Positions 45,132 to 58,508 of a stretch of DNA of 64,000 nucleotides are shown here, one piece after another. The stretch comes from Clonostachys chloroleuca (Eukaryota; Ascomycota; Sordariomycetes; Hypocreales; Bionectriaceae), in contig JBANAY010000003.1 of assembly GCA_037952775.1 (NCBI GenBank), forward strand, positions 35,526,001-35,590,000, in the 5' to 3' direction. The first letter of the stretch is position 1; each line of letters opens with the position of its first letter. The notes beneath the pieces are model-generated. The model was not told where the DNA came from. It did not search any database and saw nothing but the letters and a program-made list of their open reading frames with translations. The position numbers and the translations under genes are program-made.

Positions 45132-46886
45132 ATGTCAGCTAGCATTGAGCCCTTGGATTTCCGCAAGGAACGAGTCCTCCCGCAGGGTAGACAGAAAGCC
45201 GAGATTGCAACACCGTTGTCTTTGCTCGATGCAACCACCGTCAACTTTGCCCTCACGAACGCTCTGTGGCTTTTCGAGCCATGGAAAAAGGCAGACCTCC
45301 GGGCTGGAGAAGAAACTACAGACTTCTCCCTTCGAGATCATCTCCAGCAGTCCCTCAGTGCCACTCTCGATGCCTATCCCCAGTGGTGTGGCCATCTAAA
45401 GATAGTCGGTAACATCGATGGCAAGGTGGAGGTTGCGGCCAAGCACTTCCCTCCCCATGCCCGCAGGTTCGGTCGAGTGTATGCACACTATGGCACCGAG
45501 GACGATCCAGGCGTCGAGTTCATCTCCTGTAGGAGCCCTGCCACTCTGGACATGCTCTACCCGGAATCGCGCCCAGCGAAGCAACCGATCTGGGACCGGC
45601 AAGGGGTGTCGCTCAAGGCCTTCATCCCGCAAACCAAGATTGCCAGCCCGTCGAGCAGCCCCAGGAGTCCGGGCCAAGATGGCCTCCTCGAGCCGTTGCT
45701 GGCGATCCAGCTCACTGAGTTGGCTTGCGGCGGGTTCATTGTCGCAGCAAAGATCACGCATCCGCTGGCAGATATCACTTCACTCGTCCAACTGATCAAA
45801 GACTGGTCCACAGTCAGCAGCGCAAGACTCACGGGAAGTCCTGAGCCTGGTATAAACCCGGTGTTTGATCCTGCACTGATTGATTCGAATGCTGCAGGCG
45901 ATATCGACGCTGATCAACCAGACAACAATCTCGTTGAGCAAACGAGAGAATTGCCCCTTCACAGATATGACTGGTGGGCATCCTCGGAGGGTGCTCCATG
46001 GCCTGTAGAGACACCCAGGGTGTTCCTCAAGAACTCACCTGGTGAGAGCAGTCTCCCGCCAGCAGGAAAAGCCATGCCGTGGTCTGAATGGAATGTCAAG
46101 CAACATGTCTCGCACTATACGATCCATTTGACCCACGACCAAATCGAACACCTCTGGAAGCAAGCATCAGGCACCAGCGACCGCTCGTCCCCTTCCTCGT
46201 CGCCACCATCGCCCCGGATTAGTCGCCATGACGCGGTGCTGGCTCATATCTGGTCATGCATCACGCGCGCTCGCAATCTCCAGCACGACGCCGGCCCAGT
46301 ATACTGCGACCTCGCGTACGGCCTCCGCCCCGTCCTCAAGCTCGGCGAATCGTTCCTAGGCTCGCCCATCATCATGGTGAACACCGAGCTATCCGGCGCC
46401 GTGGTTGCTGCCTCCTCGAGCCCACCGGATGCAAAGGGAGAAGTGGCGATGGCACTCACACCCCTCGCCCGGGGCATCCGAACGACGCTCGACAGGATGA
46501 GCCAGACGCAGGCCGTCGCGGCGCACCTGCACACGGTGGCGTACGAGAAGTCCCCCCAGCGCATCTGGCAGGCCTTCCTGGGCAGGCGTCACATCCTGGT
46601 GACGACGTGGGCGCGCGCGGGACTCTACGACGTCGACTTCGGACTCGGATCCAGGGTGGTGTACGCTGACGGGATCATTCCCGAGCTGGAGGGCGACGTG
46701 TTGATCAAGGAGGCACCGCCATCGTGGCAGGCAGACTCGTCGGCCCCGGACACGACGGCGGCCGGGCGCAACTCGTGGACTCGTCACGGCGTCGACGTCT
46801 CCATCAATATCTGCGACGACGACATGGCGCGCCTCATCAGGGATCCCTTGCTGCTGCCAGAGATCGTGGACGGGGAGGGCGTGTGA
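45132..46886 (+). CDS. HXXXD-type acyltransferase (PF02458 transferase family)
   Basis: A single exon of 584 aa. ATG at 45132 (MSASIEPLDF) is chosen over an upstream in-frame TTG. The family moves acyl groups from acyl-CoA to an alcohol or amine (plant BAHD and fungal trichothecene-acetyltransferase-like enzymes). Both family motifs are present: the catalytic HPLAD at residues 210-214 and the structural DFGLG at 502-506. No signal peptide or membrane segment is evident. In fungi such genes may belong to secondary-metabolite clusters, but here the neighbours are pol I and histones and no synthase or P450 is nearby, so a stand-alone role is more likely. Substrate unknown. GC at third positions rises toward the 3' end. 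Confidence 0.85.
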   Translation: MSASIEPLDFRKERVLPQGRQKAEIATPLSLLDATTVNFALTNALWLFEPWKKADLRAGEETTDFSLRDHLQQSLSATLDAYPQWCGHLKIVGNIDGKVEVAAKHFPPHARRFGRVYAHYGTEDDPGVEFISCRSPATLDMLYPESRPAKQPIWDRQGVSLKAFIPQTKIASPSSSPRSPGQDGLLEPLLAIQLTELACGGFIVAAKITHPLADITSLVQLIKDWSTVSSARLTGSPEPGINPVFDPALIDSNAAGDIDADQPDNNLVEQTRELPLHRYDWWASSEGAPWPVETPRVFLKNSPGESSLPPAGKAMPWSEWNVKQHVSHYTIHLTHDQIEHLWKQASGTSDRSSPSSSPPSPRISRHDAVLAHIWSCITRARNLQHDAGPVYCDLAYGLRPVLKLGESFLGSPIIMVNTELSGAVVAASSSPPDAKGEVAMALTPLARGIRTTLDRMSQTQAVAAHLHTVAYEKSPQRIWQAFLGRRHILVTTWARAGLYDVDFGLGSRVVYADGIIPELEGDVLIKEAPPSWQADSSAPDTTAAGRNSWTRHGVDVSINICDDDMARLIRDPLLLPEIVDGEGV

Positions 46887-48348
46887 GTTGAGTCATACTT
46901 TTTCGGCCCCTGGCGATTGGGGTGATTCGCTTTAGTTTAGATTGAAGCCTAAAAGCGAACCGAGATGTCGCACAGCCACACAGGCACCAGAACCTACGGC
47001 TCCCCCAAGATGGCCGTCTCCGCGGCCTCGTGATCTTTTCATCTTTTTCTGGTCATGAGCTAAAGAAAAAAAAAATTTAAATCATCTTCGATTTTCCAAG
47101 GCCCTGATCCTCGACTCCCGCTTCTGTGATTGGATCCCCCGCACTCATCCTGCGAGACAGCCAAGCAGCACAAATCTTCGAATGTCACCTGCTGATCTCT
47201 CCAAGCGACGATTACATTGAGTAAATAGCTAGCAAGAAAAACAATAGTACCACACGCGTATTGCCTCTGCCGTGCCACCGTATGAATAAAACCCTTTTAC
47301 GACCCGTGCATTAAATCGCCAGCGCTGACTATCCAGCTCGTCATCTGATCATAAGCCCAACAAGATGAGTCCGCTCCAAGCTCGTAGAGTTCGCTGAAAG
47401 GCTCTCCCCAACAAAATGAGTCACGAGGCACGAAGGGAAGCAGCAGCGACAGCGGCAGCCTTGAGGCAGCGCTGCTCGATGCCAACAATCAATACGCGAT
47501 GCGCAGCTCACCTGGGCCATCCATCGCGATGATATCGGTCGTCTACGATGCCAGATGACTCGATGCATTCTCGGCAGCATCTGCACTCTGAGGTCGTGGA
47601 AGCACATTCTCGTACAAGCGGAAGCACAGAGTCACCAGTTCGCACATGGAACAGTCAGATCATTTAGTGCGACAGTCATAGAAGTCGCCCAATCGAGTCA
47701 TTGAAGTTAGCTCTTTATTTTCGAGTCTATCACCAGTAGCATTATTCTCGTAAGCGCAAATAACAAATTCCGAAGACCCAATACACCACACCACCATCAA
47801 TTTGATGTCTCGTTTCTTTGTTACCGCAGTTGTCACCGTGCTAAATCACGGTATCTTAACATTTGAGATCCATCAAACGCCTGGCAATCACAGCCAAGTC
47901 GAGTCGGGTCACTATGATCAAGGAATTAAAAAGACGCGACCTAGAAGCACGATATGGATCATCAATCACGTCTCCACCTACGGACTCACCGCCATCGCGT
48001 CAAACCGCACACGTCTTCACTTATTAGATCGGTTGCCATGTACGCAGAATGCTGTGATTGTGACTGAGATTCTGGTCTATCTATGGTGAACGCGGTCGCG
48101 TCCGATGGTTACACTTCTGGCCAAGCATGCACTGGTGATCTCATGGAAGAAATGTGTTAATAAGGCATTCGCCTGTTGCATTGAATGCAGTCTCGTTTAC
48201 TGCGGTATAGTACATCCCAACTGTGTAGAGCAAAACCAAGTTTCTCATTGTAACGCCATAATTAACCCCCTAAACCATGAGTTCCATCGTGTCAAAGCAA
48301 ATGTCATGAACCGCCAGAAAGTGTCAACCCTGCCAAATGGCAGCCAGC
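46887..48348. other. convergent intergenic region (acyltransferase / histone H3)
   Basis: 3' regions of two convergent genes. Only short overlapping ORFs, no RNA genes recognised. Confidence 0.5.
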
Positions 48349-48881
<533 letters not shown>

Positions 48882-49047
48882 TGCTGCGAATGTTGTTGAT
48901 GGATTGATGGAAGTGTGGTTGTTGTTGATGGAAGTGGGGTGTGTGTGAGAGATGTGGGTGTGTGATGCAGGAGAGAAGTTGGTTGAGAGGGGAGGGCGGG
49001 GGACGGCTTTAATACCTCTTGTTCTAGGCTGTGTGATTTGGGGTGCC

Positions 49048-49057
49048 AACTGATCTG
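49048..49057 (-). promoter_or_regulatory. candidate histone promoter element, H3-proximal copy
   Basis: AACTGATCTG on the plus strand (CAGATCAGTT as read toward H3), 167-176 nt upstream of the H3 ATG, directly next to a GGCGCGCGCC palindrome (49058-49067). An identical 10-mer lies upstream of H4. Confidence 0.45.
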
Positions 49058-50250
49058 GGCGCGCGCCGGGTCCGTGCGTCAAATCAGTAATTGATTTCGA
49101 GCGCGTAAGCCTACCAGAAAAAAGGGAGGAAGGAGCAGGGGTGGATCGCGTTGAGAGAGGCGGGGCCCCCCCACCGAGTCTCAGGCGCTGCCAGAAAAAC
49201 CTTACGCCCACTAAGGCCGTGAATTTGGTGCGCTACAGGCTTTGCATTTTCCCCTGCAGCCCAGCTGAACCCAAAATCTCATTGACCCGAAAATGGCAAA
49301 ATGTGGTGCACGTCAGATCCCGATTTTTGATTGGCTGCATCAATGCCTCCCACTGCCGAATTTCTGTACCAACCCAACAGCCATGATCATAATAGCAATG
49401 TTCAAATCTCTGATCGCCACCCGTCTAAGTTTGTGCATTCGATGCAACGGCATAATATTGAAAGTTATGACGTAGAGGAACCTAATGATACTACGTAGTG
49501 CCTCTGGTGTTTTCGCTCTACCTTTTTGTTGGACATCTCCTTGTCGTGAAGTTGCTGAAGATGCTGTTGTGCATGTGATTGTTTTATGTTTATGAGTGTC
49601 GGTGAATTATTCTACTACACCACCAACTCAACAAAAGAATGCAATTCAAACCAAACCAGGGAAAATGCAAGCAATAAAGTTAACTGCACCAGCATGCACA
49701 AGAAATATTCATCATCGGGGCACTACGTACGAGCTGGAATGGGCAAAGAGAATCACATTATCGGCGATCTAGGGTAGGCAAGATTGGCACCGAACAACGA
49801 GATCCGTTGTGTCGGGGTGAGTCACACTACCAGATACGAAAATAACAAGCGCATGGGGCCGAGAACACCAAGCCACAGGCGGGAACTATGCAGACTCCGG
49901 ATAACTGGGTGGACATGTGGTAGGTAGATCTAGTCGGGCTGCCTGGCAGACTCATGTTTGGGTATAGAGCACATACAAAAGGCAAGAAACGTCCAACTCC
50001 AGACTGAAACTGGGGCCTACCGTTTCCTGCGGAGCGTAAATGGGTGAAGCGTTTGGGCTGCAAACCCACCCTGGCCCGAGGATCAATTTTCTGATTCGCT
50101 GAAAATTAACCAGCTGCGATTTGTTTTTTGGTGATTGCAGTTTCTCTCCACTATTTCCCAAAGCGGATGATCGCGTCTGGCGGCGCGCGTGAGGAAGGCC
50201 CCCACCTTTGCATCTGCCTTGCCTTCCAGCTTCCTTGCCGAAGCTCAGCG

Positions 50251-50260
50251 AACTGATCTG
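50251..50260 (+). promoter_or_regulatory. candidate histone promoter element, H4-proximal copy
   Basis: AACTGATCTG, 145-154 nt upstream of the H4 ATG. A GGCGCGCG word lies about 60 nt further upstream (50182-50189). It matches the H3-proximal element exactly. Confidence 0.45.
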
Positions 50261-50404
50261 ATATTTTGGCCCACTTCTACTTAAGCCCGCCCGCACCCCC
50301 AACTTCTCTCTCCTGCATCTCACTACAACTACAACGTCTCTCTGCTTCATTGCATCACACATCACAACAACCTTCACAACTTCATTACCACCACAACTAT
50401 CATC

Positions 50405-50888
<484 letters not shown>

Positions 50889-53800
50889 GCGTGTTTGCTC
50901 TTTTATTGCATGCCTTTTTATGAACTCGCCGCCTCGCACACGCGTGCTCACCAACGCGACATGGACCGCGCACACGCGATCCTGGATGCGATGGTGTCGG
51001 CGGCCTTAGTAGGGTGTTACTTCATGATGACTATGGGATTTGGTCTTGCTTTAGGGTGTTCTGTACCATAAGGGAAACGGGTGGTCTGCATTTAGGGGTA
51101 ATTGAAATGGCCAAACGGCATAAATGATCAAGTTGAACGTTCGCCATCGTATTGTGAAGCAGTCACGTTTTCCAGCAGTGCATGCTATTCGTGAAGTCCC
51201 CACGTGCTCCATGCCGAGTTTCACGTGCTGTAGTGGCTTGATTCCGACCTTTCCGATGCCGGTTTCACATGAGTAGTGACTCCTTCTGCTAGCTCAATGG
51301 TTTGACTTGCGGTGGGTTTGTTCTCTTCGATCCCGTTCATATTGGTGTTTCTCTTGGTTGCGTCTACTTGGTTACCCTTCACACCATTGAACCTTGACGT
51401 GAGTAAGTTTATTAGGTAAGTTGCTCTCATTTTGACTCATTCAGTAAACTCAACGCATGACTCGACGTGCAATCACTTGCCATTTCTGGTAGGCATCTGG
51501 GCCGCGCCGCCGATGGTCCACGAGCCAATCCCTTCAGACAATGGCATCTTGAGCCAACGAAGCAAACAACTATTTGGCTCATTCTCGGGGGCCGAGCAAA
51601 GCCGAGCGGCAGAACACTCCGAAGAACTATGCTGATCACGTTTCCCTATGTTTCGCAACAGGCAGCCACAATACGCATGTGTCTGACCTTCTCTAGCATG
51701 TATGTGTGAGACCGGTGGCGGTTTCATTGCGAGTCGTGGCCCATGCCTACTAACCCAAGTGGCTGTCAGATATATCAGGAAACACAAATGCTGGACAGCG
51801 AATAACAGTGGCCTAAACTACCATTGTCTTTAATGTTGCTGCCTGTATTGAGAAGCTGAGTTGCGGAAACATCTTTGCGGTCCCTGTTTTTCCGACACCC
51901 ACTTGGTACCGTTTGCCTTCATCTTCCCGGCTTTCTTCAACAACAGGTTCAGATGTGCCACTGTGGCTTTTCGGATCCGATGTCAGCCACCAAGATTGTA
52001 TCGGGAAAGTGAAATGGGGTTATCGCTATTGGTCTTTGCCCATGTCTCTAAATGCCTGTGGGTGATGGTTGATGGTGGCGGAGCTCCTGCCAATCTGCCT
52101 TCAAGGTTTGGCTCTACCAGCCGGGTGGGTGGGCTTCGGTTCTAGGCTCACGCCCTCAGAAGCACAAAGGCTCAATACGGAAGAATATTCGTCAAAGGTG
52201 TACGCAAGCCCGACACCCTGGGAACCCAACTCGACTGCGGCTCTTTACCAGAAACAAGTTGAGGCTATCGAAGCTTACATGGATGGCTAGTCCAGGGTAA
52301 GCTCGTATCGTGGACGGTGATTGGCAAAGTGAGTGACACCTCGAGTCTGAAGATGGTAATTAGATCATCACCCCTTACGCAAGCAATGGAAAAACGGCCG
52401 AAGCGACGGAGAATCCCATTATTAAAAATCATGACCAAGCTTTCCGCGATTCCGCCTGCTCGGGTCCCAGAAGTGCAAAGTCCGCCACACTTCGCGGACC
52501 GGACTCAGCCTACATCCGAACCCAACAGCGGCTCCCGCGGGGGTGGCAAGGGCTTGCGATAGGCTCGCTCGCATCCAAGCCACACGCGGCCCATGCGCTT
52601 AGATTGAAGGCGGCAGATCAGCCGCCCTTCCAGGGATCAAATAAGGCTGGATTACTGTGGCTCTTCCATCTTTAACGATGGTAGAAAACATACGTTGGTG
52701 CTACGTTACAAGAATACGGTACGGATTGATCAGGCAAATCTGCAGAACATCGGGCTCCAATGTCAGATCCCTAATGTGCATAATGCCATTCTGCCCAAGG
52801 ATTTACGCAAGATATCGTAAAAAGGGGCATCCCCTTGAGATCTCAGAGGGTTGTATTGCCACTCCAGCGGGCCAGGAAGTGTGTGGGGGTGGGAAAAAAT
52901 TGTCAACCGGTGGGAGAGGTAGTACGAGGTGGATGAATGACGAAGCAATACATAGTAAGAAATGATTTTCCCTTTGCAGCCTTTACAGGGTCCTCGAATT
53001 GAGAAGATACGAATCCGAACCCAGGCTCGGCAAGCATGGAAGTATTGCAAGTTCAGCCCTGTTCACTAACTAGGTATTGGTGCTGGTCATCTTTGATGCT
53101 TGCGTAAGCGCTGAGAAACAAGGCGCTCGCTGTTTCTTCGGTGCGCGTTCGGGTATGCTATTGCCCGGGCGGAAGCTGACTTCCAGCTTTCAAACAACCG
53201 TGTTGGTGTTATGAAGCTGAGGCTTTGTAACCAGCGCGCGGCGGCTCCGAAGTCGAGAATTTTTCTACGGCGAACCGCCGAGAAAGAGGGGGGGGGGAAT
53301 ACGGGACGGGTCACTCAGGGAGGGAGGGTGATCTACTAAGGTGCATTACAGCGAGATAGATTGCCGACCGACCTGCCCATACACCCGGCAGTAGTACAGC
53401 AGGAGAATAATCAATGCTAAATCATTGTCCGCTGGCACGATAGACCATTGGCAAGCGACCATGCACAGCCGGTTGAGATGGGGTAAAGTGGCACTGCATG
53501 GGGGAGGTCGAGCTGGCAAAGGCCTAGAATTCCCGTTTCCGGTCCATGGTCCGACCCTAGGCGCCAGAGCATGCCGAGCTTCAGCTGGTCTTGATTGTTT
53601 GCTGGTGCTTGTCCGCAATGCGATTGTTGCTTGTGGCGGGGGAGAGCATGGCACGGCCGGCAGGTGGACCCAAGCTGAGCAGAGACCTCGTGCGTGCCTC
53701 CAACAACGTGGTTACGGCGCCCACCGTTGCGGTTTGTGCGACTAACTAGACTGCAAGAAAGATAGACAAGACAAGAGACAGGTGCAAAGCACAGCCCGGC

Positions 53801-56606
53801 TGTTACCATCTGACAGAGCCGGGAATGCAGAGGAGATGTGATATTCCGATGCACAGGGGTTGATGCACCCAACAGTCCTTACTAGCATGTCGAGAACAAT
53901 CCATCAGGGCCGCGACCGCTGTCATCTAAGACAGAAGCTTCTACACCCACCCAAGATCGATCGATGATATACGTCCGGCTAGCGATACGGAGACAACCCA
54001 CCAATAGGCCTTTGCTTCCTTGCCTGCCGCATCGTATCCCGTGGTTTAGCAGTCCATCAATGTCAGGCGCTGAGGGTGTGCGCTCTGGAAGAAAACGTAC
54101 GATAAAATGGGAGAGAAAGGAGACAAGAAAACGAGACGGATGCGGAAAGAAGCCAAGAGGCATTCGAAATTGCACGCACATGACGGCGATGCTTTTTTCT
54201 TCATCGAATATGCTCTCGCGATCACCATACATGGGCTGATTTTTCACCCATTAGCCGGTCCTCATGGCCGCAGAAAGCACCTGTTGTCCAAGGTCACTTC
54301 CTCAGTAGAGCAGGCGGGGGAGTACGGAGCACTACCTAAAACTTCCGGAGGTCGCCAAACTCCGGATTAATCCCACGGCAGCTGGATAGCACCGGGCCGC
54401 GAGACGAGGGAATAGGGACGCACGGAACGGTTCTAGCAGAGCCGTGGAGGGATGAAAATTTTCACATCAAGTGTGTGTGTGTGTGTATGCCGTTCAATGC
54501 ATCCAACAGCCATTTAGGATTGCAATGTCTGTCTTGTGATTTATCAGTCTTCGGGTTTAAACTCGTGGGACCTGCTCGCTTGCCGAGTGCCCGAAGGCCT
54601 GGGGAGAGTTTACAGGGGCGGCTTAGGGGACCTTTAGGGAGCGAGTGGGCGGGCGAGCAGCGAGCTAGAGCCTAAAGCCAAGACCTAGGCGTGCTGATGG
54701 TTCCCACACCGCGGGTAACTGGTGGCTGAGTTTGTCTAGATCGCGGCCCTGATTGGCTGTCTGATCTTCTCTCTGGATGCCATATTCGGCCATTCCGATC
54801 TTCAGTCTTCCCTGGCTGAGGATAGACATAGGATATGTCTCCTATGGCCGCTGATTGGAAATCCTGGGGACTCTGCATGCCTTAGTTGGGGCACAGAGAA
54901 TTTTTCTCTGCTGTTCCTTGCATCCGTCGCTGGGGCCTGCCAAGGTAAAGTTGGATGTAGTTTCCTTGGCTTGACTTGCTTTGTGTATTCACCTTGAGTC
55001 ACTCTCTTGCAGGCAGAGAGTCCACACCCCCAGGTGATGGGTCCATTAACAGAATCTTGCAGCCTTGTTGGGGGTGTGGTTTATTTACTTTGACCATGCT
55101 TGCTAGCTAATACCTGGTAAAATTTTAGTAGATGTGCATACCCGACGGGTCGATTGGGAATCGTGTCCAACCTGGGTGTCATGCAGCTCACGTAGTTCAT
55201 GCTTTCAGCGCCTGATGGTTCAACAATTGATGGGAGCCCCATAACTCTAGACAGCATCTCCGCCCACATTTGGCCAGTCACGGGGGAGCAGTTGAGAGCC
55301 AGAGTCAGGCCACGGCCCTGGAAGTGAGCACAAGGCCAGCAAACCGCAGTGATAGGACTCACGCCGTGCCCAGCCTGGCAGGGGGCTTCTGCGCCGGTAG
55401 TTGATCCCGCTGCTAGCCATCTGGAGAGCCAAAGCCGGGGTCATGTGACCTCCCTTGTCGTGTGATCGGGACCGGTCTCGCTCGCTGTGGTTCTCGAGAG
55501 CTCTCTGGTTGCGTGTGTGGCTTGTGTGCCAAGCCCTCGGAAAACGTGGAGAAGCAAGAAGCTACGTAGCATGTGTACAGCTGCGCAAGGGGGAGAGAAA
55601 CTGCTGGACTGTGGCGGCAAGGCCGATGACTAATGTGCGGCCGTGGCTTAGCCTAGGGCGACCAGTGACTGGCCTCCTGTCCTTGGCCTCGATTTGTTGA
55701 GCATGAGCAAGCGTCCACGATCGACGCGCCGATACGTCACAACAGGGCGCTCGCAAGCATCGTCGAGCTCATGGACCCAGTTTACAGCTTCTTCTTTGCA
55801 TCATGGAGATTCCGTGGCCCAAAGATAGATCCCCTACACTATCCGGAAAGCACCTGATTGCACCAGCCAGGAGAGCTCCGTCTGTGGTGGAGATGACTCC
55901 GAAGTTCAGCGCACCACGTCTAGCGGCCACGGACGACGTAAAATAACAGCATCAACTGGGTGCTCATTTCAGATGTGCACGTCAAAAGGGAATAGCGCAC
56001 AGCTTGGACATACCGGACTTAGCACACACTGCCTTTGATTGATTGATTGCTTGATTGAGTGAGTCTTTGTCCGCAATGGTAGGTATCACAGGCCGGCGTC
56101 GAGCAACTTCCAGAATGCTTAGCCATGCTTAGACGTCCAGGCACAGAACCCGATCGAAGAGGCGGGCGCTATGCTCCGGCCCAGGCTCAGGAGCGCTCTT
56201 ACTGCCCACGGAAGATTTGCTTCAGGGCCGTCGATGGCTTCATTCATTCTATCTCGCTCGTCGCCAGAAATAACCACCCATTCTACCGCCGCATATCGGA
56301 CGGGGAGGAAAATAGAGGGCTATTTCCAAATCTCACTCCATCAGCTCCCTCCTTCAGACGGGCGGGACCCAACGGGGTGCTGGGCGGTAGGCATCGGAGC
56401 AGGCCCTGTTGGGACCAAGACAGGGACCTGGCCATCGAGGGGACGGGGGTGTGGGCGTGTTAACCGTACGCCCCTCCTGCCCCACACTCCACCACCCCTG
56501 CTGCTCTTGTTCTTCTCGCCTACGGTATATAGTCCCTTGGGTCCTCCTCAGTTTGCCACCACGCCGAGAAGACCAAACCTAAATCTCGATAACACTGGAC
56601 GCAATC
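50889..56606. other. 5.7-kb gene-free region between H4 and the Rpn4-like factor
   Basis: ORFs are short, overlapping and unrecognised. It contains a ten-G run (53288-53297) and a GT microsatellite (54471-54486). The last few hundred bases before 56607 are C/T-rich, like a 5' leader. No RNA gene recognised. Confidence 0.5.
54471..54486. repeat. GT dinucleotide microsatellite
   Basis: Eight GT units in gene-free DNA. Confidence 0.85.
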
Positions 56607-58508
56607 ATGCTATCCCTTACCAATTCCCCATACCATTTCAGCCAGTGCAACAACCAAATACCTGGTCGTCACACGCGCACTTATTCTCAACCAGCTCAGC
56701 AGCTCCCCTCAGACTTCAACTTCGACTTCTCATCATCAGCACCCCTCTCGATCCTCGACAACATCAACTCACTCGCAAACGGTGTTCTTCCCAACGACGG
56801 CATGCAGTCAGATTCTTGGGGCAACATCCCTCGTTACACATCCGAAAAGCTTGGCCGGTATTCTCACCAACGTGGATCCTCGCTCTCGTCGCTTGGTTCC
56901 ACGGGCCCAGCATCACCTTACTCTTCCAACACATCCAACCCTCAGATCGCAGTCACTGACTCGCTCGGTGACGACCTTTCTGACATGTACGCCCAGCATG
57001 ACAACAGCAGCCAGGGCGGGCCCTTCTACCACCAGATGGCGAAGCCTGTCAGCCATTACTCGGGTTACCAGACCTTTGACCCATCTGTCCCTGAGATGGC
57101 CTATCCAGTCACAATCCCAGGACCTGGTGGCAAGCAGACACGCGTGGACCGCAGCAATCTGCTGCCTGCGCCAGAGCTCTCCAACAGCGGAAGCCGATCT
57201 CAGCCTGGGTCAGTGGCAAGCTCAATCGCGGGCGGTGATTCACCAGCTACCCCTACTGTCAGCCATGAAGATGCAGCTGCAGACAGGCGCAGGAAAGGTA
57301 TGAAAAATTCTCCAGCTGAAGGCTTAGAAATCAGTGACTCACCACTTCTCCCTATTCTAGAAGGCTATGGTAATATGCCCAAGCTTGACCGCACCATGAC
57401 AGACGTCTATGGAGATGAGCTCTATAGTCCCAACTTTGCCATCACATCTACGCCACCTCAACAACACCAAATGTCTACCATGTCTCCGCCAAACGAACTG
57501 TTTAGCCAGCGCCTCAACGCTGCCAACAGCCAGCATCTCCACATCACTCACTCTCCCAACTCTACTGCCTCGCATGGCCGATCATCTCCATTCAGGCACG
57601 ATTCCCCTTATGCGCCCTCCAGCCATGACTTCAATGCTGCTCAGAACCAAGGCATGCAAATGAATGTGGCGCAAAGGAAGCAGCAGCAGGATGTCCAGAT
57701 GTATCAGCAACAGATGGCGCGCGCACGCACTCAGTCCGCGACACCCAAGACCATCTCTCCTAAGGATGCGATGCTTGAGTTCAACGACGAGGCAGAGGCT
57801 ACTTTCCCGCTCTTCCCCCAGCCTACAGGCTTGGAGATCGACCAGATGGCCAAGCAAATGGTCCCCCAAGGTGTCAACTCCCACTTCATGCACTCTGGCC
57901 ACAACGGCGACCAGCTCAGCTACCTCCAACCCCAGATGCCCACCGGCATGGGTATTCAGGTGCCTCAGCAGTATCCCTTCGTCGCCCGGGCACAGCCTGT
58001 CACTACCAGCTCGCCACCTCGTCTTGGATCCTCGGGATCTAGCATCAACTCCCGCAGCAGCACTCCTTCAAGGATGGCGCGACCCATGGGAATGGCAGCT
58101 GAGGGTGGTACTTACACATGTACCTACCACGGATGCACTCTTCGCTTTGAGACGCCAGCTCTTCTCCAGAAGCACAAGAGGGAAGGTCACCGCCAAAGCC
58201 ACGGCCTCACAGTACCTCGACCCCACGAGGGCATGACATCGAGCCTGCTCAACAGCCAAGCTGGACCCCACCGCTGCGATCGCATCAACCCTAGCACAGG
58301 CAAGCCTTGCAACACCATCTTCTCGCGGCCATATGATCTCACCCGCCACGAAGATACGATCCACAATGCCCGCAAGCAGAAGGTCCGATGCGGCGTCTGC
58401 ACTGAGGAGAAGACATTCAGCCGCGCCGACGCATTGACAAGACACTATCGTGTCTGCCACCCTGACATGGACCTCCCTGGAAAGCACCGCCGCCGTGGTG
58501 GCAGCTGA
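56607..58508 (+). CDS. C2H2 transcription factor, Rpn4-like
   Basis: A 633-codon open frame, or 612 aa if the intron 57298-57360 (GTATGA...TTCTAG, 63 nt, no in-frame stop) is removed. The N-terminal 480 residues are Ser/Pro/Gln/Asn-rich and disordered. The C-terminus has one standard finger (CTYHGCTLRFETPALLQKHK, about 505-528) and two atypical fingers. The second has a widely spaced Cys pair (CDRINPSTGKPC, then IFSRPYDLTRHEDTIH); the third contains CGVCTEEKTFSRADALTRH. The SRPYDLTRHEDTIHNARKQK signature resembles the zinc-finger region of Rpn4, the proteasome-gene activator. That link is from memory of the family and should be tested. The start ATG at 56607 follows a C/T-rich leader. Large gene-free regions flank it. 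Confidence 0.8.
   Translation: MLSLTNSPYHFSQCNNQIPGRHTRTYSQPAQQLPSDFNFDFSSSAPLSILDNINSLANGVLPNDGMQSDSWGNIPRYTSEKLGRYSHQRGSSLSSLGSTGPASPYSSNTSNPQIAVTDSLGDDLSDMYAQHDNSSQGGPFYHQMAKPVSHYSGYQTFDPSVPEMAYPVTIPGPGGKQTRVDRSNLLPAPELSNSGSRSQPGSVASSIAGGDSPATPTVSHEDAAADRRRKGMKNSPAEGLEISDSPLLPILEGYGNMPKLDRTMTDVYGDELYSPNFAITSTPPQQHQMSTMSPPNELFSQRLNAANSQHLHITHSPNSTASHGRSSPFRHDSPYAPSSHDFNAAQNQGMQMNVAQRKQQQDVQMYQQQMARARTQSATPKTISPKDAMLEFNDEAEATFPLFPQPTGLEIDQMAKQMVPQGVNSHFMHSGHNGDQLSYLQPQMPTGMGIQVPQQYPFVARAQPVTTSSPPRLGSSGSSINSRSSTPSRMARPMGMAAEGGTYTCTYHGCTLRFETPALLQKHKREGHRQSHGLTVPRPHEGMTSSLLNSQAGPHRCDRINPSTGKPCNTIFSRPYDLTRHEDTIHNARKQKVRCGVCTEEKTFSRADALTRHYRVCHPDMDLPGKHRRRGGS

Larger units (their letters stand above)
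48882..50404. promoter_or_regulatory. shared H3/H4 divergent promoter region
   Basis: 1.5 kb between divergent histone genes, including both 5' leaders. Short repeated elements (AACTGATCTG, GGCGCGCG) occur on both sides, one of each near each gene. Confidence 0.7.

Noticed and set aside
45132..46886. Secondary-metabolite gene cluster around the acyltransferase
   Set aside because: No polyketide or peptide synthase, terpene cyclase, P450 or transporter is present within the window.
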